Shown in pieces: positions 17,470-25,902 of a DNA stretch of 64,000 bases; the first letter of the stretch is position 1; the number at the start of each line of letters is the position of its first letter. Source of the DNA: Sphingomonas_L flavalba_A (lineage in GTDB: Bacteria; Pseudomonadota; Alphaproteobacteria; Sphingomonadales; Sphingomonadaceae); assembly GCF_047553045.1 (NCBI RefSeq), contig NZ_CP180208.1, forward strand, positions 1,178,001 through 1,242,000, read 5' to 3'. The translations under genes were made by a program, and so were the position numbers. Under the pieces are notes generated by a model. The model ran no database searches and was not told the origin of the DNA. It worked only from the letters and a program-made list of their open reading frames with translations.

Positions 17470-18180
17470 TCAGGCCGCCGGGCGGGCCGGGATGGTCAGC
17501 CCGCGCTGGACGGCGGGGCGGGCGAGGCCGCGATCGAGCCAGGCCGGAACGTGGGTCAGGCTGTCGTAATCGACGAGATCGCGGGCTTCGTAGAAGGTGA
17601 TCAGGTTGCGTACCCAGCCGAGGGTGGCGATGTCGGCGATGGTATAGGCGTCGCCCATGATCCATTCGCGCCCGTCGAGCCGGGTTTCCAGCACGCCAAG
17701 CAGGCGTTTTGTTTCGGTAGTGTATCGTTCCAGCGGGCGCTTATCGGCATAGTCCTTGCCGGCGAAGCGGTGGAAGAAGCCGAGCTGGCCGAACATCGGC
17801 CCGATCGCCGCCATCTGGAAGAACACCCACTGGATCGTTTCATAGCGCAGCGCCGGATCGGCGGGCAGGAACTTGCCGGTCTTTTCGGCGAGGTAGAGCA
17901 GGATCGCGCCGGATTCGAACAGGCCGATCGGCTTGCCGCTGGGGCCGTCAGGGTCGATAATCGCCGGGATCTTGCCGTTGGGGTTGAGTGACAGAAATTC
18001 GGGCGTCCAGGTCTCGTCCTTGCCGATCTCGATCAGGTGCGGTTCGTAGGGCAGGCCGGTTTCCTCCAGCATGATAGACGCCTTCACGCCGTTGGGCGTC
18101 GGCAGCGAATAGAGCTGAATGCGGTCGGGGTGGGCGGCGGGCCAGCGGCCGGTGATCGGGAAAGCGGACAGGTCGGTCAT
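17470..18180 (-). CDS. Glutathione S-transferase (Ure2/YfcG-like)
   Basis: 236 aa from the ATG at 18180, which has GGAG about 8 bases upstream; the upstream in-frame extension has no such signal. The N-terminal thioredoxin-fold domain shows IQLYSLPTPNGVKASIMLEE, the cis-Pro region NGKIPAI and the Glu-Ser glutathione-binding pair in LFESGAILLYLAEK. The C-terminal helical domain contains ETRLDGREWIMGDAYTIADIATLGW. It resembles the nu/Ure2p-like class with disulfide reductase activity. It is the last gene of a minus-strand pair with the DUF167 gene 10 bp upstream. Confidence 0.92.
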   Translation of the reverse strand: MTDLSAFPITGRWPAAHPDRIQLYSLPTPNGVKASIMLEETGLPYEPHLIEIGKDETWTPEFLSLNPNGKIPAIIDPDGPSGKPIGLFESGAILLYLAEKTGKFLPADPALRYETIQWVFFQMAAIGPMFGQLGFFHRFAGKDYADKRPLERYTTETKRLLGVLETRLDGREWIMGDAYTIADIATLGWVRNLITFYEARDLVDYDSLTHVPAWLDRGLARPAVQRGLTIPARPAA

Positions 18181-18190
18181 GCGGAAACTC

Positions 18191-18520
18191 CTATGATTCG
18201 GATGCGAGAAGGGTGCCGAGACGGGCGGCGAGCGCCGGGCCGTCGCCGGCGACATGCACCATCTTCACCCGCGCGGTGGCGCCGGACAGCAAGGTGACGT
18301 CGGTCTTGCGGACGCCAAGGGCGCTGGAGAGGAACGCGACGAGCGCGGTGTTGGCCGCCCCCTCGACCGGCGGCGCGGCGACGCGCAGCTGAACGAGCGG
18401 GCGGCCATCGGCGTCGGCGCCAAGGCCGGTGATCGCGCTGCGCCGCGCGCGCGGGGTAAGCCGCAACGGCAGGCGTAGCCCGTCGGCGACGATCATGGAG
18501 GACAGGATGGCGGTGGGCAT
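18191..18520 (-). CDS. DUF167/YggU family protein
   Basis: 109 aa small basic cytoplasmic protein. It has the family signature of a small alpha/beta fold: LPLRLTPRARRSAI, then LVQLRVAAPPVEGAANTALVAFLSSALGV followed by VTLLSGATARVK. No biochemical role is established for this widespread family. It shares a strand with the GST gene (10 bp apart) and the regulator gene upstream ends 52 bp before its start. Confidence 0.88.
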   Translation of the reverse strand: MPTAILSSMIVADGLRLPLRLTPRARRSAITGLGADADGRPLVQLRVAAPPVEGAANTALVAFLSSALGVRKTDVTLLSGATARVKMVHVAGDGPALAARLGTLLASES

Positions 18521-18572
18521 TGTCGCCTATGTAGGAGCGATCATAGCCGAATTGAAGGAAGGGGAGCGGCGA

Positions 18573-20006
18573 TCAGGCCGCCGCGTCACCGATACCGAGT
18601 TCCGCCAGTTTGCGGTAAAGCGTCGAGCGGCCGATGCCGAGGCGGCGGGCGACTTCCGTCATCCGGCCGCGATAATGGCCGATGGCGAGGCGGATCACGT
18701 CGGCCTCGATCGCTTCGAGCGAACGCAGGTGCCCGTCCGATTCGAACAGGGTGACGCCGGAGCCGGTGGCATTGAGTGCGGTAGCCGATGCCTGGGGCTG
18801 TTCACCGTCGCTGAACCGCTGAGCGATCTGCGGGAAATCGTCGGTGGTCAGCGCGTCGCTTTCACACAGCACGGCGGCGCGGAACAACGCGTTCTGGAGC
18901 TGGCGGACATTGCCCGGCCAGTCATAGCCGGTCAGCAGCGACAGCGCCTCGTCGGTAATGCCAAGGCCGCGCAGGCCCGGCTGGCGGGCGATGCGGGCGA
19001 GAAGATGGCGGGCAATCGCCGGGATGTCGCCCTTGCGGTCGCGCAGCGGCGGGATGACGAGCTGGACGACGTTCAGCCGGTAGTAGAGGTCTTCGCGGAA
19101 GCGCCCGGCGGCGACCTCGTCCAGCAGCACCTTGTTGGTCGCGGCGATGACGCGCGCGTCGACATCGTGAATGACGCGGCCGCCGACCGGCTGGATGTCC
19201 CCGGATTCCAGCACGCGCAGCAGCTTGACCTGTGCATCGAGCGGCAGTTCGGCGACTTCGTCGAGGAACAGGGTGCCGCCATCCGCCTCCTGAAAGCGGC
19301 CGACCTTGCGTTCGAACGCGCCGGTAAACGCGCCGCGTTCATGGCCGAACAATTCCGATTCGACGAGGTTTTCGGGGATTGCGCCGCAGTTTACCGCGAT
19401 CAGCGGGCGTTTGGCGCGGGGCGACGCGGCGTGGATCGCCTCGGCCACCAGTTCCTTGCCGGTGCCGCTTTCGCCTTCGATCAGCACGGGGACGCGGGCG
19501 CGCGCCGCCTTGGCGGCAATGGCGAGGGCGGCGCGGAAGCGGGGCGCGGCGCCGACGATCTCGTCGAAACCGAGCGGGGCGCTGATCTTTTCCGACAGCG
19601 GGCGCAGTTCGCCGCCGCCCGCACCGCTGGTCACCGCGGCATCGAGCGCGGCGAGCAGCCGGTCCGGCGCGATCGGCTTCAACAGAAAGTCGGTGGCGCC
19701 GGCGCGCATTGCCTCTACCGCGACCTCGGCGGAATCGAGCGCGGTCATCGTCACCACCGGCAGCGCCGGCCGACGGTCGCGGATGGCCCGGATCAGCCCG
19801 GTCAGATCCGCCGAGGGCAGGGCATGGTCGATCAGTACGGCGTCGAGCGACAGGCCGTCCTGGGTGCCGAGCGTGGCGATCGCGGTTTCGCCGTCGGCGG
19901 CGCCGATCGTCCGCCAGCCGGCCCGCGCCGCGATGGCCGAAACCAGCCGGCGCTGCGCCGGTTCGTCATCGACCAGCATCAACAGGCGAACTCCGTTGCG
20001 CGCCAT
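18573..20006 (-). CDS. NtrC-type sigma-54-dependent response regulator
   Basis: 477 aa in three domains. The receiver (1-125) has Asp13/Asp14, phospho-acceptor Asp60 (VLIDHALP) and Lys110. The AAA+ domain has Walker A GESGTGKE (178-185), the sigma-54 contact loop GAFTGA (225-230) and GTLFLDEVAELP. The C-terminus is a Fis-type helix-turn-helix (EVARRLGIGRSTLYRKLAELGI). It activates sigma-54 promoters upon phosphorylation. No partner kinase is adjacent. Sphingomonad regulators of this layout are often annotated as cell-cycle or motility-linked activators, but the sequence alone does not show the target. Confidence 0.92.
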   Translation of the reverse strand: MARNGVRLLMLVDDEPAQRRLVSAIAARAGWRTIGAADGETAIATLGTQDGLSLDAVLIDHALPSADLTGLIRAIRDRRPALPVVTMTALDSAEVAVEAMRAGATDFLLKPIAPDRLLAALDAAVTSGAGGGELRPLSEKISAPLGFDEIVGAAPRFRAALAIAAKAARARVPVLIEGESGTGKELVAEAIHAASPRAKRPLIAVNCGAIPENLVESELFGHERGAFTGAFERKVGRFQEADGGTLFLDEVAELPLDAQVKLLRVLESGDIQPVGGRVIHDVDARVIAATNKVLLDEVAAGRFREDLYYRLNVVQLVIPPLRDRKGDIPAIARHLLARIARQPGLRGLGITDEALSLLTGYDWPGNVRQLQNALFRAAVLCESDALTTDDFPQIAQRFSDGEQPQASATALNATGSGVTLFESDGHLRSLEAIEADVIRLAIGHYRGRMTEVARRLGIGRSTLYRKLAELGIGDAAA

Positions 20007-20163
20007 GATCCCCCATCCAGCAGTCCCTTTGAGAGACGGGGTCTAACATCGCAATGTAAATGGCGGATTAAACCGCGCGGCCGGCGCACGGACCAAGGGG
20101 CTTGAGAAGGACAGGCCGGCTGGCTAAGGAGGCGGCGTAGGGATTCAAGGGGAGGGCGCGCAC

Positions 20164-20286
20164 GTGGCGACCAATGATTACGACGTTCACGAGCGGACCT
20201 ATTCCGGCTTCATGTCGCTGGTTAAATATTCGGCGATTATCAGCTTTGTAGCGGTGATGATCATTGTCATGCTGATCGCGCGCTGA
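20164..20286 (+). CDS. aa3-type cytochrome c oxidase subunit IV-like small protein
   Basis: 40 aa read directly from the sequence: a GTG start at 20164 behind AGGGGAGGG, a polar head (ATNDYDVHERTYSGFMSLVKY) and one membrane helix (SAIISFVAVMIIVMLIAR). This is the pattern of the bacterial aa3 oxidase subunit IV family, which wraps the catalytic subunits and is not essential for catalysis. It lies 8 bp before pntAA, a location commonly seen for this family in alphaproteobacteria. It is probably the first gene of the pnt operon. Confidence 0.85.
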   Translation: MATNDYDVHERTYSGFMSLVKYSAIISFVAVMIIVMLIAR

Positions 20287-20294
20287 GCGCCGCG

Positions 20295-21422
20295 ATGAAG
20301 ATAGCGGTCCTGAAGGAAACCGCCGCCGGCGAAACGCGCGTTTCGGCCAGCCCGGAGACGGTGAAGAAATTCATCGCGCTGGGCGCCGCCGTTGCGGTCG
20401 AGACCGATGCCGGCGCCACCGCGTCGATTGCCGATGCCGCCTATGCCGATGCTGGCGCCACCGTCGGCCCCCGCGGCGCGACACTGGCCGATGCCGACAT
20501 CCTGCTCGGCGTGCAGGGGCCGACGCCCGACAGCCTGAAAGGCGTGAAACCGGGCGCCTGGCTGGTCGCCGGGCTGAACCCGTTCGGCGAGCGGGCCCGC
20601 GTCGACGCTTATGCCGCGCTGGGGGTGGACGCGCTGGCGATGGAGTTCATGCCGCGCATTACCCGCGCGCAGTCTATGGACATATTGTCTTCGCAGTCGA
20701 ACCTTGCCGGGTACAAGGCGGTGATCGACGCGGCCGGCGTCTATGGCCGGGCCTTTCCGATGATGATGACCGCCGCCGGCACGATTTCCGCCGCGCGGGT
20801 GTTCGTGATGGGCGTGGGCGTCGCCGGGTTGCAGGCGATCGCCACCGCGCGGCGGCTGGGCGCGCAGGTTTCCGCCACCGACGTCCGTTCCGCGACCAAG
20901 GAGCAGATCGAGAGCCTCGGCGCCAAGGCGATTTTCGTCGAGGCGGTGAAGGGGATCGAGGGCGAAGGTTCCGGCGGCTACGCTACCGAGATGAGCGACG
21001 AATACAAGGCGGCGCAGGCCGAGCTTGTTTCCAGCCATATCGCCAAGCAGGACATCGTCATCACCACCGCGCTGATCCCCGGACGGGCGGCGCCCCGGCT
21101 GATTTCCGACGCGCAGATCGCGTCGATGCGGCCGGGCAGCGTCATCGTCGACCTGGCGGTCGAGCAGGGCGGCAACGTCGAGGGCGCGGTTGCCGGCGAG
21201 ATCGTCGAGAAGCACGGCGTCAGGATCGTCGGCCACCGCAACGTGCCGGGTCGGCTGGCGGCGGACGCATCGGCGCTGTTCGCGCGCAACCTGTACAATT
21301 TCCTCAGCGCGTTCTGGGACAAGGAACAGGGCCGCCCGGTCCTGCCCGACGACGACGAGATCACACAGGCGATCCGCCTGACCCAGGGCGGCAAGGTGGT
21401 GAACACCCGGCTGCTCGGCTGA
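20295..21422 (+). CDS. pntAA: NAD(P) transhydrogenase subunit alpha part 1
   Basis: 375 aa, the NAD(H)-binding peripheral subunit (domain I) of proton-translocating transhydrogenase. It shows the alanine dehydrogenase-like N-terminus MKIAVLKETAAGETRVSASP, the signature region (SNLAGYKAVIDAA), the NAD fold VFVMGVGVAGLQAIATARRLG and the C-terminal PGRLAADASALFARNLYNFL. The three-gene arrangement here, with the membrane part split off as a separate small gene, is the alphaproteobacterial form known from Rhodospirillum rubrum. Confidence 0.94.
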   Translation: MKIAVLKETAAGETRVSASPETVKKFIALGAAVAVETDAGATASIADAAYADAGATVGPRGATLADADILLGVQGPTPDSLKGVKPGAWLVAGLNPFGERARVDAYAALGVDALAMEFMPRITRAQSMDILSSQSNLAGYKAVIDAAGVYGRAFPMMMTAAGTISAARVFVMGVGVAGLQAIATARRLGAQVSATDVRSATKEQIESLGAKAIFVEAVKGIEGEGSGGYATEMSDEYKAAQAELVSSHIAKQDIVITTALIPGRAAPRLISDAQIASMRPGSVIVDLAVEQGGNVEGAVAGEIVEKHGVRIVGHRNVPGRLAADASALFARNLYNFLSAFWDKEQGRPVLPDDDEITQAIRLTQGGKVVNTRLLG

Positions 21423-21444
21423 CCGCGAGACAAGGACCTCGACG

Positions 21445-21726
21445 ATGGACTTCATTTCGATCCTCTCGATTTTCGTGCTCGCCTGCTTCGTCGGCTATTA
21501 TGTCGTCTGGTCGGTGACGCCCGCGCTGCACACGCCGCTGATGGCGGTGACCAACGCGATTTCGTCGGTGATTATCGTCGGGGCGCTGATCGCCAGCGCG
21601 GCGGCGGGGTCGCCGCTGTCGAAATGGCTGGGGCTGGCGGCGGTGGTGCTGGCCAGTGTCAATATCTTCGGCGGCTTCGCGGTGACCGAGCGAATGCTGG
21701 CGATGTACAAGAAGAAGGGGCGCTAG
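21445..21726 (+). CDS. pntAB: NAD(P) transhydrogenase subunit alpha part 2
   Basis: 93 aa, membrane subunit (first half of domain II). Three helices are visible: FISILSIFVLACFVGYYVVW, AISSVIIVGALIASAA and WLGLAAVVLASVNIFGGFAV, ending in a basic tail (MLAMYKKKGR). The conserved TPLMAVTNAISSVIIVGAL stretch is typical of the family. It is 22 bp downstream of pntAA and 4 bp upstream of pntB, so the three genes form an operon that produces NADPH at the expense of the proton gradient. Confidence 0.94.
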   Translation: MDFISILSIFVLACFVGYYVVWSVTPALHTPLMAVTNAISSVIIVGALIASAAAGSPLSKWLGLAAVVLASVNIFGGFAVTERMLAMYKKKGR

Positions 21727-21730
21727 GACC

Positions 21731-23149
21731 ATGCACGAGGCGCTCGCCGTCAATCCCTGGGTCGCGCTCGCCTATCTGGTGGCGGGCGTCTGCTTCATCC
21801 TGGCGCTGCGCGGGCTGTCCAGCCCGGCATCGAGCCGGCGGGGCAACCGTTTCGGCATGGCCGGCATGGCGCTGGCCGTCGCGACCACGCTGGTCACCCA
21901 CGACATCGCCAGCCTGCCGGAGATCGCCGGCGCTATCCTGATCGGCGGGACGATCGGCTTCATCGTCGCCCGGCGGATCGCGATGACCGCAATGCCGCAG
22001 CTGATCGCCGCTTTCCACTCGCTGGTCGGCATGGCGGCGGTGCTGGTCGGCGCGGCCGCCTTCCTGAACCCGGAAGCGTTCGGCATTCTTGCCGCCGACG
22101 GCCTCGACATCGCGTTCAACAGCCGGATCGAGATGGGTCTGGGCGTCGCGATCGGCGCGATCACCTTTTCCGGGTCGGTCATCGCCTTCCTGAAGCTGAA
22201 CGGCAATATGAGCGGCGCGCCGATCATCCTGCCGCTGCGCCATGTCATCAACCTGGCCATGCTGGCGGCGATCCTGGCGCTGGTCTTCCTGTTCCACGCC
22301 GATACGCCGGAGCTGTTCTGGGCGATCGTCGTGCTATCCTTCCTGATCGGGTTCCTGCTGATCATCCCGATCGGCGGGGCGGACATGCCGGTCGTCATAT
22401 CGATGCTGAACAGCTATTCCGGCTGGGCGGCGGCGGCGATGGGCTTCACCCTGCACAACACCGCGATGATCATCACCGGCGCGCTGGTCGGATCGTCGGG
22501 CGCGATCCTGTCTTACATCATGTGTAAGGCGATGAACCGTAGCTTCATCAGCGTGATCTCCGGCGGCTTCGGCGCCGGGGACAGCGATAGCGGCGGTGCG
22601 GCTGTGGCCAAGACCGACCGGCCGTGGAAGCGCGGCTCCGCCGAGGACGCCGCCTTCCTGATGAGCCAGGCCGAGCAGGTCGTCATCGTCCCCGGTTACG
22701 GCATGGCGGTGGCGCAGGCCCAGCATGCGCTGCGCGAGATGGCCGACAAGCTGAAGGAGCATGGCGTCGCGGTCAAATACGCGATCCACCCGGTCGCCGG
22801 GCGGATGCCGGGCCATATGAACGTGCTGCTTGCCGAGGCGAACGTGCCCTATGACGAGGTGTTCGAGCTGGAGGACATAAACTCCGAATTCGCGCGCACC
22901 GATGTCGCCTTCGTTATCGGCGCGAACGACGTGACCAACCCGGCGGCCAAGACCGACAAGAGTTCGCCGATCTACGGCATGCCGATCCTTGACGTCGAGA
23001 AGGCGAAGACGGTGCTGTTCGTCAAGCGGTCGATGGGCGGGGTCGGCTATGCCGGTGTCGACAACGACGTGTTCTACCGCGACAACACGATGATGCTGCT
23101 CGCCGACGCGAAGAAGATGGTCGAGGAAATCGTCAAGGCGATGGAGTAG
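21731..23149 (+). CDS. pntB: NAD(P) transhydrogenase subunit beta
   Basis: 472 aa. The N-terminal half holds the multi-helix membrane channel (domain II), including GAITFSGSVIAFLKL, and the C-terminal half the NADP(H)-binding domain III (VVIVPGYGMAVAQAQHALREM, then KYAIHPVAGRMPGHMNVLLAEA and VIGANDVTNPAA). These are the family hallmarks, and the length is normal. It finishes the coxIV-pntAA-pntAB-pntB operon. Confidence 0.96.
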   Translation: MHEALAVNPWVALAYLVAGVCFILALRGLSSPASSRRGNRFGMAGMALAVATTLVTHDIASLPEIAGAILIGGTIGFIVARRIAMTAMPQLIAAFHSLVGMAAVLVGAAAFLNPEAFGILAADGLDIAFNSRIEMGLGVAIGAITFSGSVIAFLKLNGNMSGAPIILPLRHVINLAMLAAILALVFLFHADTPELFWAIVVLSFLIGFLLIIPIGGADMPVVISMLNSYSGWAAAAMGFTLHNTAMIITGALVGSSGAILSYIMCKAMNRSFISVISGGFGAGDSDSGGAAVAKTDRPWKRGSAEDAAFLMSQAEQVVIVPGYGMAVAQAQHALREMADKLKEHGVAVKYAIHPVAGRMPGHMNVLLAEANVPYDEVFELEDINSEFARTDVAFVIGANDVTNPAAKTDKSSPIYGMPILDVEKAKTVLFVKRSMGGVGYAGVDNDVFYRDNTMMLLADAKKMVEEIVKAME

Positions 23150-23234
23150 GCGCGGGCGGCGACGCTCCGCCGCGGATCAATCGCCGCGCAAGCCGTCACG
23201 GCATTGGTCGTCCTCCGTTCTGGAGGACCGACCC

Positions 23235-23414
23235 TTGGATATCGACGAAATCGCCGCCGCGTTACGCGCGGCCAGAGCCGCGCTGGCGCGGACCGGCGCG
23301 CCGCCCGGAACACGCGCCGACCATGCCGCCTGTCTGGCGGCGGTAGATGCGGCAATTGGCGAGGCCGAAAGGCTGGCGCGCGACCGCCAAAATTCCGCTA
23401 TGTCACAGACCTGA
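23235..23414 (+). CDS. Small hypothetical protein upstream of a winged-helix regulator
   Basis: 59 aa if started at the TTG at 23235, which has GGAGG 8 bases upstream. The product (DIDEIAAALRAARAALARTG at the start, then an Ala/Arg-rich helix and an acidic stretch) has no recognisable domain and looks like one or two amphipathic helices. The reading frame is short and in GC-rich DNA, so it may be spurious; the good ribosome site and clean stop before the next gene argue for it. Confidence 0.4.
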   Translation: MDIDEIAAALRAARAALARTGAPPGTRADHAACLAAVDAAIGEAERLARDRQNSAMSQT

Positions 23415-23512
23415 TTGCATTTTTTGTCCGGAATGGACAAGTATTCGCTGGAGTCCGATCCAGGATCGGGCATGGTCCAGTATGGATCAAACGCGGGGCA
23501 ACAGGGGTGGCC

Positions 23513-24451
23513 ATGGAACTTTGGTATCGCAACGGCGGAACGACGGCGGCCGACAGGGCGGTGGTGGTGCTGGCGGATACGCCAGCGGGGCTGTCGGTCG
23601 CGGCACAGGCCGCCGATGTGCTGGGCGCGCGAGTGCTGCGTTCCGAATTGCTGGAGCCGGGCGCGGCGGCGGATGCGTGGTTGATCGCGATCGGCGGCGC
23701 CGACGCCCTGATCGTCGAGCTGGACAGCGACGGCGGCCTGGAACTGGACGCGTTGCTTGCGCTGATCGACCGGACAGCACGCGATAGCGGGATTGACGCG
23801 GTGATCTGCTTTCCCGAGTCGCTGATCGACATTGTCGCGGCGGCGATCGGCAGTGGGCGTATCGCCCTGCTCTGCGCGCCGACGATGATCGAGCGGGTGG
23901 CCGCGCTGCAACTTGCCGTTCAACCCCGCCAGCCGATGTTGGCGGATATCGGCTCGGAGTCCGAGGCGCAGCGGCTGATGCAACTGAGCCGGGAGGTGGC
24001 GCGGATCGCCAAGGCGCTGGCCGAACTGTCCGCCGGCGAACCGGGGCCGGGCCCGGCGGTACATGACGGCGCCGGGCGCTTCGCCGCCGAGACGCGGAGC
24101 GACCCGGTCGATGCCGCGACGGTCCGAGCGGTGATCCGCGCACGGCGATTGCGCGACCAGTACCTGCCAGCGGCGCTGTTCGCCGACCCGGCGTGGGACA
24201 TGTTGCTCGACCTGATGGCGGCGCGGCTGGAGGGACGGCCGGTCGCCGTGTCCAGCCTGTGCATCGCCGCAGCGGTGCCGCCGACGACGGCGCTGCGCTG
24301 GATTCAGGCGCTGGCCAATGCCGATCTGATCGAACGCCGGCCGGACCAGCGCGACGGGCGGCGGGTGTTCATATCTCTGGCTGACCGGGCGGCGGAGGCG
24401 ATGCAGCACTATTTCACCGCCGCGCGGCAGGCGGGGGCGATTCTCGCCTGA
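23513..24451 (+). CDS. Winged-helix regulator with an N-terminal receiver-like domain
   Basis: 312 aa from the ATG at 23513 (preceded by AGGGGTGG). The C-terminal part (about 210-305) is a MarR-type winged helix: WDMLLDLMAARLEGRPVAVS, then CIAAAVPPTTALRWIQALANADLI and RPDQRDGRRVFISLADRA. The N-terminal about 125 residues alternate beta-strands and helices (AVVVLADTP, ADALIVELDSD, AVICFPESLID, IALLCAPTM) in the pattern of a response-regulator receiver but without the usual acidic cluster. The signal sensed is unknown. Genes of this design appear in sphingomonads; the target is not indicated here. Confidence 0.75.
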   Translation: MELWYRNGGTTAADRAVVVLADTPAGLSVAAQAADVLGARVLRSELLEPGAAADAWLIAIGGADALIVELDSDGGLELDALLALIDRTARDSGIDAVICFPESLIDIVAAAIGSGRIALLCAPTMIERVAALQLAVQPRQPMLADIGSESEAQRLMQLSREVARIAKALAELSAGEPGPGPAVHDGAGRFAAETRSDPVDAATVRAVIRARRLRDQYLPAALFADPAWDMLLDLMAARLEGRPVAVSSLCIAAAVPPTTALRWIQALANADLIERRPDQRDGRRVFISLADRAAEAMQHYFTAARQAGAILA

Positions 24452-24524
24452 TCCACCCACCCATGACCGTTCGGGCTTGGCGAACGCGGCCAAACGCCAT
24501 AAAGGCCGCCATTCCCGTCAGGCG

Positions 24525-24600
24525 GGGCGCTTAGCTCAGTTGGTAGAGCATCTCGTTTACACCGAGAGGGTCGGCGGTTCGAGCCCGTCAGCGCCCACCA
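24525..24600 (+). tRNA. tRNA-Val (anticodon TAC)
   Basis: 76 bases folding as a standard cloverleaf. The acceptor stem pairs GGGCGCT (24525-24531) with AGCGCCC, followed by an encoded ACCA end. The D arm is GCTC-AGTTGGTA-GAGC, the anticodon stem TCTCG/CGAGA encloses loop TTTACAC with anticodon TAC (24558-24560), and the T arm contains GGTTCGAGCC-type sequence. It stands alone. No integrase or attachment-like repeat was seen beside it, although accessory genes begin about 150 bp downstream. Confidence 0.96.
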
Positions 24601-24672
24601 TCCCCGGCCAGTTGTATGCGTTTTCCTTATGCGGGCAGGTCCACGCGTTTGTGGGCAATTGATCGCGCAATC

Positions 24673-24704
24673 GCCATAGAGCGAACTTGACTTCGATATG
24701 CGAA
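24673..24704 (+). promoter_or_regulatory. IclR-type operator A, upstream of the MetE-like gene
   Basis: One of four sites with the layout TTCG-N5-CGAA, 6-bp spacer, TTCG-N5-CGAA. Here the right palindrome TTCGATATGCGAA (24692-24704) is intact and the left one keeps only its right arm (GAGCGAA). The spacer is CTTGAC, so a TTGACT -35-like box sits between the palindromes. It shares 17 identical bases with site D. The MetE-like gene starts 47 bp downstream. The regulator is probably the IclR protein encoded at 29627. Confidence 0.6.
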
Positions 24705-24750
24705 TATCTAGCGTGCTCGGCTGATATCCAGCGCATATTGGGGAGGCGGA

Positions 24751-25881
24751 ATGGCGGCCGATCGCTTTTTGACCACGCATACCGGCAGCCTGCCGCGCCC
24801 GGCGGCGCTGATGGCGATGATGTTCGCGCAGCAGGCGGGCGAGGCGATCGAACCGGAGGCGCTGGCGGTGGCGGTCGACGAGGCGGTGGCGCTGATGGTC
24901 GCGCGGCAGGCGGAAGCCGGTATCGACGTGATGAACGACGGCGAGATGTCGAAGCCGAGCTATGCCACCTACATCAAGGATCGGCTGAACGGTTTTGGCG
25001 GAGAGAGCGGCAGCTACAGCTTTCGCGACCTCGACGAGTTTCCGGGGACCAAGGCCAAGGTGTTCGCCGATACCGGCCGGGCGCGGCGCACCGCCCCGGC
25101 GTGCAACGGCCCGATCTCCGTCAAGGACATGGAGGCGCCGCGCCGCGATGCCGAGCGGCTGAAGGCGGCGGCGGCGGACCGGCGGCTGTTCATGAGCGCG
25201 GTGTCGCCGGGAACGACGGCGCTGTTCTTCGGCAACACCCATTACCCCGACTATGAATCCTATCTGTTCGCGATCGCCGAAGGGCTGAGGCACGAATATG
25301 AGACGATCGCCGCCAGCGGCATCGACCTGCAGATCGACTGTCCCGACCTGGCGATGGGCCGCCATGTCCAATATGCCGACCTCGACGTTGCCGGGTTCCG
25401 CAAGAAGATCGCCCTGCACATCGAGGCGCTGAACCATGCCGTCGCCAACATTCCGGCGGAGCGGCTGCGGATGCACCTGTGCTGGGGCAATTACCCCGGC
25501 CCGCACCATTGCGACGTGCCGCTGGCCGACATTGTCGATATCGTGTGGACCGCCAAGCCGCGCACTGTGCTGCTCGAGGCGGCAAACCCGCGCCACGCGC
25601 ATGAGTTCGCGCTGTTCGAAACCGTTCGCCCGCCCGAGGACAAGATATTGGCGCCGGGGCTGATCGAGCCGCAATCGCCCTATATCGAGCATCCCGATCT
25701 GGTTGCCCAGCGGATCGGCCGATACGCCGATCTGGTCGGCCGCGAACGGGTGATTGGTGGCGTCGACTGCGGTTTTTCGATCCATGTCGGCAGCGGCGGG
25801 CTGGACCCGGAAGTGGTGTGGGCCAAGCTTGGCGCGCTGGCCGAAGGCGCGCGGCGGGCAAGCAAACGCTACTGGGGATAG
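24751..25881 (+). CDS. Short MetE-like zinc methyltransferase-family protein
   Basis: 376 aa, matching only the C-terminal catalytic barrel of cobalamin-independent methionine synthase (full MetE is about 750 aa). The zinc site is intact: His242 and Cys244 in MHLCWGN, Glu276 in LLEAANPR, and Cys340 in GGVDCGFS. Family members activate thiols; some, such as epoxyalkane:coenzyme M transferase (about 377 aa), act on xenobiotics rather than methionine. GGGGAGG gives a strong ribosome site. It stands under operator A, apart from methionine genes, so a role in the neighbouring catabolic set is more likely than methionine synthesis. Confidence 0.85.
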   Translation: MAADRFLTTHTGSLPRPAALMAMMFAQQAGEAIEPEALAVAVDEAVALMVARQAEAGIDVMNDGEMSKPSYATYIKDRLNGFGGESGSYSFRDLDEFPGTKAKVFADTGRARRTAPACNGPISVKDMEAPRRDAERLKAAAADRRLFMSAVSPGTTALFFGNTHYPDYESYLFAIAEGLRHEYETIAASGIDLQIDCPDLAMGRHVQYADLDVAGFRKKIALHIEALNHAVANIPAERLRMHLCWGNYPGPHHCDVPLADIVDIVWTAKPRTVLLEAANPRHAHEFALFETVRPPEDKILAPGLIEPQSPYIEHPDLVAQRIGRYADLVGRERVIGGVDCGFSIHVGSGGLDPEVVWAKLGALAEGARRASKRYWG

Positions 25882-25902
25882 CGGGCAGCCTTCCGCTGGC
25901 GG

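Noticed and set aside
19070..19342. Small minus-strand frame inside the NtrC-type gene
   Set aside because: It is in another frame of the same strand as a well conserved AAA+ domain and carries no independent start signal.
24525..24600. tRNA-Val as an integration site for the neighbouring accessory genes
   Set aside because: No integrase gene or repeat of the tRNA 3' end was seen within the window; base composition does not change sharply.
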